A stretch of 15,501 nt of DNA from Smittium culicis (Eukaryota > Kickxellomycota > Harpellomycetes > Harpellales > Legeriomycetaceae), in contig LSSN01000407.1 in assembly GCA_001970855.1 (NCBI GenBank), forward strand, positions 1 to 15,501. The letters are read 5' to 3'. The notes under the pieces were generated by a model, which worked only from the letters and a program-made list of their open reading frames with translations, had not been told where the DNA came from and ran no database searches. Position numbers and translations under genes: made by a program. Of this stretch, positions 7,466-15,198 are shown piece after piece; positions within the stretch are counted from its first letter, which is position 1; the number at the start of each line of letters is the position of its first letter.

Positions 7466-10135
7466 ATGAGAAATTTAAATAAAAAAAACATCTTCTCATC
7501 CTATACTCAAAATAACAACAATATATCAGATAACTTGTATCACGAAAACGATAACATCGACTCAAATCGATTTGATTTCAAAAACAATGACAATAATCAA
7601 TTTTTTCTCACCGATAATTCAAATGAATTAAAACACAATAACGAAAATGAGAACTTCGTAAATCCTTTTGATTCAAACTACCAAGAATCCTATGTGCGAA
7701 ATACGATCTTGGATGTTTTTACGCCAATAAATCAAGGCTATAATGTTGAGGATGAACCTTGTGATGATCCTTCTGTTATCGATCATTCTTCTAATAGCCC
7801 TTCCAACGATTTAGAATTATACCAAAGCTCAGAGATTGAAAACGACACTACATTTATGGGCCAGGATTTTGATGAGTGGATGAAAAATCACGCGTCTCTA
7901 GACTCTGAGTATGAATCTGAAGGTTCTAATGCCATTTCAAAGAATGACAAAATTAATTCAAAAGAAAAACTTATATATGATTCTCGCACTTCTAACAATG
8001 CTATTGATCAAAGAGGTCTTACAAACTTAACCAATTTTTCCTCTGAAGATGGCTACGATTCTAAAAGCGTATCTTGTGGCTACTCGAGCGATGACGTGTG
8101 CGATGATCGTAATGCCATTAGCGAAGAAGTAATTGACCTATCTTCTAGTAGCTTTGAAAATGATGATTTTGATTCAGAAGTTTGCAATGAAAAAAATGAT
8201 ATTTTGGGAAATAATTCTGATTCAGACAATGGATCTCATAGTAAAATAACCTTAACATCAGTCGATAGTGCTAATAACATAAATTCATCCTCACTCTCTA
8301 ATGAGAATGATCAAAGTTCCAATATTTTTAGCCATTTTGTGAATTCTGGTCAATTTGATAACATAAACATTTTGTCTAGCAATGATTTTATGAAAAACCA
8401 AACAAGCAGATTGATTAATCCATCGCTTAATATTGATCCAGGCATACCTAACAACAATAACAGCTTTCAAACTGAATATAGATGGAGTAAAAGCGTATGT
8501 TTAACTAAAAACCATAATTTAAATAAAGAATCTGCACATTTGGCTGATAATTCAAAAAATTCAAGCCAAATCAATTTGATAGACTCTTATTCCAATGAAA
8601 TTCTAACACAAAAATGCAACCATATCAATGGAATCAATAATGGTTTGTACGAACATGAATGTGAAATTTCTTTAAAAAAAAATATTGACAACAATCTTTC
8701 AAAAAATTCTAACAATTTAGCAGTATTTTATGGTCAAGCTCAAGGTAATGGATCTCTAAGATTGCCTCCTTCTAATTTCGAAAAAATAATATCAAAGAAA
8801 AATCAGCCTGGAAGTAAACTATTAAACTCCGAGAATATTAATAGTGATAAGTTTACTGGACTAGTCAGCTATTTAGAAAAAATATGCGAAAAGACTGATA
8901 TGCTTGCAAGTGATTTTTTAGAGCTTTTTGGTAAGTCAAATACTTCTCGAAGTGGCGAGACCCTTCGTAACGACAATATTTCATCTAGTTCGAATCAAAT
9001 TGAATTGAATGAGTATATAAATGATCATACAGAAATCTACCCAAAAGAGGCTAATAGAAATGTGAACATTTCTACCAAAGATATAAAAGCTGAAAATTTC
9101 AATGAAGACAGCCCCAGAATGTCGCCAAATTTATTAAACAGCTGTAATAATCCAGATGTTGATGATAAATACCTACTCAAATATGAAGAATTAGAAAATA
9201 AATGGAAAATTTTAAACCAAGAATTTTCTTTTTTACAAAAAGCAGTTGAAAATTCTAATAAAGAGCTAGCATCAACTAAAAAGCAGCAAGAAGGTTATAT
9301 AAAAAAGATTGAATCTCTAGAAATTAGCAATAGAAGTCTTTTGGCGGAAAACAAAAGCCTTAAATCACAAATCATAGTTCTTCAATCCGAGTCTTCTTTA
9401 AGGCTCGCTAAATTAAATAGTCAAAATAAGAGTGCTAATGCTAGAAAATCTTTTGGCTTATTTGATTCTATTTTCAGTTCCAAAACATTAACCACTGATC
9501 CTGATAACCGCCATAGTCGGTTCGCTCAAAATGCTCATAATTCCAAAAATCATGTCGCTGAGTTTAATATAAACGCAAAATCGCTAAATCCAATCGCAAC
9601 AGATAAAAATATTATTGCCTCTAGAAGCTTGAACTCTTTATCTAGCACAGCGGCTAGTGAATCAAGCGAAAATATGTCTCTAAATACTTTTAATAGAAAT
9701 TATTTTAATGTAAGCAGAAATGATTCACACACACCACTCAGAAATAGTACGTCAAAGTTTAGAAATAGTTTAGGATCATTTTCTTCTATTGGAAAATCCT
9801 TAATAAATTTCAGAAACAAAAAATCAATTGATAGCATAAAAACTATTAAGCGAGTAAACGAGCAAAATGATGACTTTAATTCTAGCACTTCATCGTCTTA
9901 TACTCCAGTAAATCCATCAAACATAAAGTATATGACTCCTCAAAATTATGGTGGCCGCGGCACAAATTTGATAGGTAATAACCTTTTTTCAAATAGGTAT
10001 TCGATGACACCAAGTTTAGTTAATGGGAATATCCTAAGTAGAAATGCATTTGAAATGAAGAATGAGAAAAGGAAACACGTTTCAACGCCTAAAATATTCA
10101 CATCACTATTATCAAAAAAGAAAAGGCTAAACTGA
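7466..10135 (+). CDS. Asn/Ser-rich coiled-coil protein with C-terminal nuclear localisation signal
   Basis: This is an 889-residue single reading frame. The start ATG has A at -3 and is the first in frame. Residues 1 to about 560 are Asn/Ser/Asp-rich and largely disordered, with an acidic part around 85-260 that includes DEWMKNHASLDSEYES near 136. Residues about 567-655 have heptad-like Leu/Ile/Lys/Glu spacing typical of a coiled coil (KYEELENKWKILNQEFSFL, then SLEISNRSLLAENKSLKSQI). The tail (about 656-889) is basic and Ser-rich. It has several Ser/Thr-Pro sites: T756 in HTPLR fits the full CDK consensus, and T813, T824, T848 and T874 are minimal. It ends in a bipartite nuclear signal, KRK at 868-870 and KKKR at 884-887. 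An internal GTAAGT at 8931 is read through. I do not recognise the family. A spindle-pole, kinetochore or cell-cycle scaffold would fit the architecture, but this is inference. Confidence 0.78.
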   Translation: MRNLNKKNIFSSYTQNNNNISDNLYHENDNIDSNRFDFKNNDNNQFFLTDNSNELKHNNENENFVNPFDSNYQESYVRNTILDVFTPINQGYNVEDEPCDDPSVIDHSSNSPSNDLELYQSSEIENDTTFMGQDFDEWMKNHASLDSEYESEGSNAISKNDKINSKEKLIYDSRTSNNAIDQRGLTNLTNFSSEDGYDSKSVSCGYSSDDVCDDRNAISEEVIDLSSSSFENDDFDSEVCNEKNDILGNNSDSDNGSHSKITLTSVDSANNINSSSLSNENDQSSNIFSHFVNSGQFDNINILSSNDFMKNQTSRLINPSLNIDPGIPNNNNSFQTEYRWSKSVCLTKNHNLNKESAHLADNSKNSSQINLIDSYSNEILTQKCNHINGINNGLYEHECEISLKKNIDNNLSKNSNNLAVFYGQAQGNGSLRLPPSNFEKIISKKNQPGSKLLNSENINSDKFTGLVSYLEKICEKTDMLASDFLELFGKSNTSRSGETLRNDNISSSSNQIELNEYINDHTEIYPKEANRNVNISTKDIKAENFNEDSPRMSPNLLNSCNNPDVDDKYLLKYEELENKWKILNQEFSFLQKAVENSNKELASTKKQQEGYIKKIESLEISNRSLLAENKSLKSQIIVLQSESSLRLAKLNSQNKSANARKSFGLFDSIFSSKTLTTDPDNRHSRFAQNAHNSKNHVAEFNINAKSLNPIATDKNIIASRSLNSLSSTAASESSENMSLNTFNRNYFNVSRNDSHTPLRNSTSKFRNSLGSFSSIGKSLINFRNKKSIDSIKTIKRVNEQNDDFNSSTSSSYTPVNPSNIKYMTPQNYGGRGTNLIGNNLFSNRYSMTPSLVNGNILSRNAFEMKNEKRKHVSTPKIFTSLLSKKKRLN

Positions 10136-10703
10136 ATTCTATTTGTCACAACTAAATATAAACACTGCAAGCAATTATTATTTTAAGTTTGGTGCTCTGT
10201 ATTTTTTTCCCGTCTGAAATCGTTTATCCCTTTCAGGGAAAAGTCTCTTTAAAAATTTAATACTTTTGTTTCGAATATAATATATAAAAAATTTTTTTTT
10301 TTGCTAGGTATTAGTATCCAAATATATTTCATTTATTGGAATTAACTTATTATTTATCCTGACTTTTCTACTGCGGCAGATCCTAAATTATATACCACCA
10401 GATAAAGGCATAATTTTTCAATATATATCAAACTTTCAGTTACATTTTAATCCCTTGTATGTGAATTATTGCTATTTTTTAAAACTTTAAAATTCTGATA
10501 AAAAAAAAATTGGCTTGAGAAGTTTCAGTTTAAAAAAAAAATAGCATTACTAAGCCATTATAGCTAGAATAAAAAAGTATACGGATAAAATTGGTGTGAT
10601 GAATTTTCAGCCTGCTGATCTCCATAGAACCTATTTAATCATAAACAAGAAATATTTAAATATGGTCTGTTAACTAATAAAATGTTAAATATGTTAAATA
10701 TCT
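10136..10703. other. AT-rich 3' intergenic DNA
   Basis: This is the 3' flank of the coiled-coil gene in the convergent interval before the F-box gene. No canonical AATAAA lies close after the stop. The words TTATCCCTTTCAGGG near 10224 faintly recall a TTAA MITE end but do not extend. Nothing else was recognised. Confidence 0.4.
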
Positions 10704-10895
10704 TATATACTTATGGTTAGAGGACCTTTTTTTCCTTAAAACTTAATTTACTAAAAATAATTAGGTTGATTTATTGGCTAAACTAAATAATCCATTTTAT
10801 GATAAATACTTATCGGATTTAAGCCTCAAATAAAGTTTGAAGCGAAAGAAAATTTTAATAGAAAATGTTCCGTTTCTTAAAATTATCTACCATAT
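10704..10895 (+). repeat. ATATGGGAGA-ended repeat, copy 3
   Basis: It starts ATATACTTATGGTTAGAGG and ends TTATCTACCATAT, about 192 bp. It shares TTATTGGCTAAACTAAATAA, GGATTTAAGCCTCAAATAAA, GTTTGAAGCGAAAG and GAAAATGTTCCGTTTCTT with the other copies. The left terminus is eroded compared with the copy at 3401. It lies in the convergent interval between two genes. Confidence 0.6.
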
Positions 10896-11468
10896 ATTTT
10901 AATAATCAAAATAATAAAAGCAGGTGCATCTCCATCAAATATACATAATATTGCATTTTTTAGATAAAAAAGTGTAAATTGAAGGTATTTTTAAAAACAA
11001 AATTTCTTTTAGTTTCAATAATTTTATTAATAATTTAAAAATAATAACCATTGCAACAAATATTATTTAAATTTAAAAGTACAGATAAATTACATAAAGC
11101 AAAAATAAAAGGTTTTAAAGAAAAGTCGTTTAATCATAATGAATATTTAAGCATAAAAAAAAAGTGATACAAAGTGGCGACTATATATAAAGAAAAAATT
11201 TTTTTTATAAAAAAGCTTTATTCTTGATGCTGGATAGAATATTCAACCAATAATTGAAGCGATTAAGAGAGTGTAGAAATACGTTGAGAGTTTTTAAATT
11301 TGGCAAACTAGCCAAAATAGCAATAAGAATATATGTAAAAATTATCAAGCAAAGCCGGTAAACAGCTAGCATTAATCAGCGACCAAATAATGGGTCTAAA
11401 ATACTATTTAGACAGCTGATACGAAGACATAGTTGAGGAATCGGCAAAAAAAAAGGTGAGGTTATCAA
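10896..11468. other. 3' flank of the F-box gene
   Basis: AT-rich sequence lies downstream of the minus-strand stop at 11469. TTTATT at 11217-11222 is an AATAAA on the minus strand about 250 bases past the stop and could be its poly(A) signal. The part nearest the gene (about 11250-11468) is less AT-rich than the rest. No additional gene was recognised. Confidence 0.35.
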
Positions 11469-13418
11469 TCAATCCAAAATAGATGTAGAGTTTAGCTTTA
11501 ATACGGATCTACTCGATAACCCAGAGAATGAGCTAATAGAACAAGTAGATCTGATTCTAAGGTATTTTAAATTTGGCCATTTTTGAAACCCAAAAGTGCG
11601 TGAAACAGCAAGTTCAGAGAAGCTATGGATATCCATAAGGTCTAACACAGCTAATGATATTAAATTTTGCGGATTTAGGCTATCGAGAAAATTGTCGTTA
11701 AGACGTAAGCAACTCCACGCTCTCAGTTCAGAAAGATTTTTAACTTTTAGCAAAAGACGGGACATAGATTCAGAGCTTACTGAGCAACCTCCTACATCTA
11801 GTATTTTAAGATTCGTGGCTATATTTTTCTCAATTGAGTTAATGGTAACGTCAGATATACCGGTGGCCCGTAGGTGCAGCTCAGATAAATGGCTGCAATT
11901 TTCTATTATTGGTAAAAGATCTTCATCTCTGAGTTCAACCCGGTTTGTAACATCTAAGGACCGTAAATTGCTTAAATGAGTTGAGGCAAGTTTTAAAGCT
12001 TTAGAATCCCACATAATAAAATCAGTCAAATTAAGGTATAGAAGGTTTGGGTACGTTGAGAATAGGCATTCCAAAAATTCAATTCTTAAATCATGACTGG
12101 AAATTCCGTTTGGATTTAGAATAGTTAAATCGGTGACGTTAGGACAGTAGCACTCCATAAGTTGCTGTAGTCTCAGGATAGTACTCCTAGTAACGCCAAT
12201 ATTTCTATTTGAATAGAAAGACGAACTCCCAATACTACTATTAAGGGATGAGTCGATATTGAATTTAGAGATATTTCCGGGGGACAAAGATACGTCAGAG
12301 CCAAGTACGTTGCCAATTCCGGGAGTGCCAGGAATAGGAATTGACATTCTGGACGAGTTAGATAAAGAAGAGTGGTTATGTAGATTGCGTTGGTTTTCTA
12401 ATAATAATTGCTGTTCGAAGCTATTGCGCTCGAAGACATTTAAAGGGTGATCAAAAGGAGGAATATTGAAATCATTCTTGTAACTTGAAGAGTTTTGAAC
12501 AATAGTATTGTTTTTATATGAGCTAGAGCTTTCATAAGCGACAGATTCCGAGTCAGAATTATAATACAAGCTATTAGAAGAGTCTAAATTTTGATCGTAA
12601 TCAGGTCTGCTTGAGGTGCTTGTTCTGTTAAAAGAGGAGATAGGATTATCTTCAGGGTTCAAAAAGAAAGCCCTTTGTGGCAGCTTAAAATCTTCAAGGC
12701 TATTCCTATGGCTAAGGTGGGGAGACTTGCTTAATATAGAAGGAGGTTTAGTAAAAGGGACTAGTGGGGATCGGCTATTCATGCTATAAATGCTGGAAAT
12801 GGAATCAGATCTAGATAAGGGCTTAGGTAGAGACCAAGAGCCGTTTCTTTTTTTAGAACCGGCGACAGGGATGTTAAGTATACCTGAAGAATCAGTAGAA
12901 GCAGTCAAAATCTCAATTGGGGGTACAACCAGAGCAGCTTTGACAAACTTGCCATACAGATTTAAAACAGGCTTCATAGCAGATAGCTTTCTTTTATCTA
13001 AAGGCAAAATCATGCGCTTCCATAATATTGACAAAGAGGTTTGATTCCAAAAGCTACAGACCATTGAAATGGTTTTTAAGTCCTTTTTAGGAAGAAGAGA
13101 AAAGATTTTCTCGAGAATGTCGGTATTAAGATTTAAAATTGAGGATTTTTCTTTTAAAGGATGTGATTGATTGATCGCAAGTGTTTTATCGGCAGTCCGG
13201 GGTTTTATTTTGTTATAAATCGATATATTTGATGGATTCCTAGATTCTATTTCTAGTTGGAAGGGGTTTGTTTCAGATTCTACATCGGATTCGATAGAAA
13301 TTTTCATGAAGTTTTCTGTCTTAATACTAGAGTTCCGGGAGAGAGGACTGCGATTTTCCAAGTTGTTAAAGTGAAAATCATTTTTATCTTCAATGTTGTG
13401 AAAATTGTTAAAATTCAT
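11469..13418 (-). CDS. F-box/leucine-rich-repeat protein (SCF substrate adaptor)
   Basis: This is a 649-residue single frame. An F-box lies at about 95-140: LNTDILEKIFSLLPKKDL with L102, I105, F106, L109, D113 and L114, then V120, C121, W124 and the following W133. The F-box binds Skp1, so the protein should be a substrate receptor of an SCF ubiquitin ligase. Residues about 428-625 hold LxxLxL strands of leucine-rich repeats, for example LLYLNL (459), LRSLDV (485), LSELHL (511), LKILDV (537), LSELRA (562), LAVLDL (589) and LKYLRI (617). These would bind the substrate. YGKFVKAALVVPP (155-167) looks like the start of the repeat domain. A Ser/Asn-rich low-complexity stretch (about 180-405), including a doubled SSSYKN, separates it from the remaining repeats. 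The first 94 residues are disordered. The repeats are related in style to yeast Grr1 and Amn1, but orthology is not claimed. Confidence 0.9.
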   Translation of the reverse strand: MNFNNFHNIEDKNDFHFNNLENRSPLSRNSSIKTENFMKISIESDVESETNPFQLEIESRNPSNISIYNKIKPRTADKTLAINQSHPLKEKSSILNLNTDILEKIFSLLPKKDLKTISMVCSFWNQTSLSILWKRMILPLDKRKLSAMKPVLNLYGKFVKAALVVPPIEILTASTDSSGILNIPVAGSKKRNGSWSLPKPLSRSDSISSIYSMNSRSPLVPFTKPPSILSKSPHLSHRNSLEDFKLPQRAFFLNPEDNPISSFNRTSTSSRPDYDQNLDSSNSLYYNSDSESVAYESSSSYKNNTIVQNSSSYKNDFNIPPFDHPLNVFERNSFEQQLLLENQRNLHNHSSLSNSSRMSIPIPGTPGIGNVLGSDVSLSPGNISKFNIDSSLNSSIGSSSFYSNRNIGVTRSTILRLQQLMECYCPNVTDLTILNPNGISSHDLRIEFLECLFSTYPNLLYLNLTDFIMWDSKALKLASTHLSNLRSLDVTNRVELRDEDLLPIIENCSHLSELHLRATGISDVTINSIEKNIATNLKILDVGGCSVSSESMSRLLLKVKNLSELRAWSCLRLNDNFLDSLNPQNLISLAVLDLMDIHSFSELAVSRTFGFQKWPNLKYLRIRSTCSISSFSGLSSRSVLKLNSTSILD

Positions 13419-13453
13419 TATTATTATAGTTTTAGAATGAGATAGTATATGAA

Positions 13454-13462
13454 TATTTTATA
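13454..13462 (-). promoter_or_regulatory. TATA-like box upstream of the F-box gene
   Basis: On the minus strand TATAAAATA lies 36-44 bases upstream of the start codon at 13418. The spacing would give a very short leader, so it may simply be an AT-rich coincidence. Confidence 0.25.
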
Positions 13463-14432
13463 AAATTACTATTGTGAAAAAAATTGGGGTGGAATTTTAT
13501 GATCTTAGAAGCGTGCCAGTATTATGATAAAAATGATATTAGATGCTTGTTTTTATAATAATTTTTTAGGAATATTTTTTTATAAAAAAACATTAAAGCC
13601 ATTAGCAAGGTATGATAACAAGAGATTGATCGAATATTAATTTTTGCAAAATGTATTCTATACTGTGAAAAATATTGTAACTTGATTGGAGTTCTTATAT
13701 TTAAGAAGTTTAAAATTTTAATGTAAGTCAGTAAAAAAGGTTTAGATATGCCAAAGAAGTATAATGAGTGTTCGAAATTATATAAATAAAAAAAATTCTT
13801 TGAAAACGCCTATTTTACACTGTGGAACTATGTCACATTAACCATTGATAAAATTTAAGCCCACTTCCTTTTATAAAAAAAACACAATTTTAAGCCCACT
13901 TGCTTAGCATTAAAAAAATGATTAAAAGCCCACATATTCCTTTATTCAACTTATTGGCCAACACGCATTTTTTGTGGAGATTTCATCCTATAGGTATGAA
14001 AACGATGAACCACTGGTTTATAAAAAAAAAAATTAACATCATTGGCCACTTATATGAAATCCTTGTTTATATTGCTTATAGGCTCTTTAGAAATGCTAAC
14101 CTATTTCACAGCATAATGAAGAATTGTTGTTCAGCAAGCTTGAAGCATCTCTACACATTCGCCATCTTTCTTAACATCATACTTAAGCTCATAACGTATA
14201 TTCATAACACCTAATATTTTCATAATATGCTCGAAAAAACTGCTAATATTGGTTTATTAAAGCAAACCCATTTTAATAATAAAACGTATTATAAATGACT
14301 ATCAGAGCGAGGTGTATATTCAAGAGGATTAGAATGCCCATTATTCGCGTAGAGTTCACTAAGAAATTTATATAAAATTAAACTGTTTCTATGAAGAATG
14401 CTTCTTTTATGTGAAAATCTACTTTGACTAAA
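13463..14432. other. Upstream flank of the F-box gene and AT-rich DNA
   Basis: No convincing gene is present. A frame from ATG 13918 to 14214 would give a 98-residue Lys/Ile/His/Leu-rich product with no recognisable domain and is probably chance. Three spaced words containing AAGCCCAC occur at 13857, 13892 and 13926 (listed separately). GAAGAATGCTTC near 14392 is a small palindrome. Confidence 0.4.
13855..13935 (+). repeat. Three AAGCCCAC words at about 35-base spacing
   Basis: TTAAGCCCACTT occurs at 13855 and again at 13890, exactly 35 bases apart. A third word, AAAAGCCCACAT, follows about 34 bases later. The DNA between them is AT-rich and only loosely similar (TTATAAAAAAAAC, CATTAAAAAAATG), so this is a decayed or short tandem repeat. 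Confidence 0.45.
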
Positions 14433-14514
14433 TTAACCCTTTCAAGGACGGTTGACTTTTTTTGAACTACCAAAATTATCAAACCAAATGAAAAACTAAT
14501 GAATCAATTTAGTA

Positions 14515-14684
14515 CCTTGAACCAATGCCCAGTGGGTATGGAGCTGCTAGAGCGGCGGAGGGGGGTCGGTTGAAAAATTATTTGTTTAATATTTTTTTAA
14601 CATTTTAAATATTTTTTTATTAGTTTTTGTATACTTTTAAATTATGTTTAATAAACTCTCTGAGACAAAAAAAAAAAAAAAAAA
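14515..14684 (+). mobile_element. Poly(A)-tailed retroinsertion (SINE, truncated LINE or processed copy)
   Basis: About 170 bp end in a run of about 18 A. The insertion is flanked by the direct repeat AATGAATCAATTTAGTA (14498-14514 and 14683-14699; the first two bases of the second copy merge with the A tail). This is the mark of LINE-machinery insertion. The head (CCAGTGGGTATGG, GAGCGGCGGAGGGGGGTCGG) is strikingly GC-rich for this window, and the rest is AT-rich. AATAAA at 14650-14655 lies 11 bases before the A tail, so the source transcript was probably made by RNA polymerase II. That favours a LINE 3' end or processed transcript over a tRNA-type SINE. No clear A and B boxes were found. Confidence 0.85.
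14650..14655 (+). terminator. AATAAA inside the retroinsertion
   Basis: This is the poly(A) signal of the transcript that was copied into DNA. It lies just upstream of the encoded A tail at 14667-14684. Confidence 0.6.
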
Positions 14685-14789
14685 TGAATCAATTTAGTAT
14701 ATTAATTAACTATTGGATTTTATCACCAATGTGGCCAATAATAAGTGATAAAAAAAGCTTGCCCAATTATGATTATTAAATTTGCTTAA

Positions 14790-14977
14790 CTCTTTCACGG
14801 GCGGTAGACTATTTTTGATCTACCAAATATAGCCAATTGTACAAATTACTTTACTAAAATTCCGAGGCTTTAAGGGGTATTGGTATGTTGTAAAATAACA
14901 GCAAATAGTAATTTCCATTATAAACCATAAACGAATCATAAAATTGATTTTTTTAAAGAGTGTTGGACGGGAAAGGG
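14790..14977 (+). mobile_element. TTAA MITE family, guest copy inside the 14437-15002 host
   Basis: A 188 bp full-length copy starts CTCTTTCACGGGCGGTAGAC and ends TTGGACGGGAAAGGG. It has perfect TTAA duplications at 14786-14789 and 14978-14981. It is in the same orientation as the host. The insertion point, 21 bases from the host right end, corresponds to that used at 5155 in a separate host. Confidence 0.93.
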
Positions 14978-15006
14978 TTAATAGCGTCGGCCCCAGAAAG
15001 GGTTAA

Positions 15007-15195
15007 CCCTTTCCTCGGAGGCAGACTATTTTTGGACCATCAAATATAGCCAACTGCGTCCTGTGAAAATCGATTAATTCCGAGGCTTTAAGAAATATTG
15101 GTATATTTTAAAATAACAACAAATAATATATTTGCTTTTAAATCATAAATGATTCATAAAATTAATTTTTTCAAAGAGCGTTGGACGGACAAGGG
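15007..15195 (+). mobile_element. TTAA MITE family, copy abutting the 14437-15002 host
   Basis: A 189 bp copy starts CCCTTTCCTCGGAGGCAGAC and ends TTGGACGGACAAGGG. Its left TTAA (15003-15006) is also the right target site of the preceding host element, and its right flank is TAAA. The two elements therefore sit head to tail with only TTAA between them, as expected if one inserted into the other's target duplication. Confidence 0.9.
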
Positions 15196-15198
15196 TAA

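Larger units (their letters stand above)
14437..15002 (+). mobile_element. TTAA MITE family, host copy split by a retroinsertion and by another MITE
   Basis: Its three pieces are 14437-14514, 14700-14789 and 14982-15002, which sum to exactly 189 bp. It starts CCCTTTCAAGGACGGTTGAC, ends CGGCCCCAGAAAGGG, and is flanked by TTAA on both sides (14433-14436 and 15003-15006). The interior is the most diverged of all copies and is recognised mainly from its ends, exact length and the position of the internal TTAA 21 bases from the right end. It is the oldest element of this cluster. Confidence 0.75.

Noticed and set aside
8931..8936. GTAAGT as a 5' splice site
   Set aside because: The reading frame continues for 1200 bases beyond it with consistent composition, so no intron is needed. 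RNA reads could overturn this.
9700..10170. Minus-strand frames opposite the end of the coiled-coil gene
   Set aside because: They are antisense to a long, well-supported plus-strand gene and have no recognisable domain.
10224..10245. Possible degenerate TTAA MITE left end (TTATCCCTTTCAGGG)
   Set aside because: Similarity stops after about 20 bases, and no interior or right end of the family follows.
11596..13445. Several plus-strand frames across the F-box gene
   Set aside because: They are shadows of the minus-strand F-box/LRR gene, whose domain content is unambiguous.
13918..14214. 98-codon plus-strand frame (104 codons if read from a TTG)
   Set aside because: Its composition is what AT-rich noise gives (Lys, Ile, Asn, Leu, His, Phe). 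There is no domain, no promoter and no clear start context. It is not impossible, but unsupported.
14515..14580. tRNA-derived head of the retroinsertion
   Set aside because: A word near CCCAGTGGG only loosely resembles an A box, and no B box is present at the right distance. The internal AATAAA argues for a polymerase II transcript.
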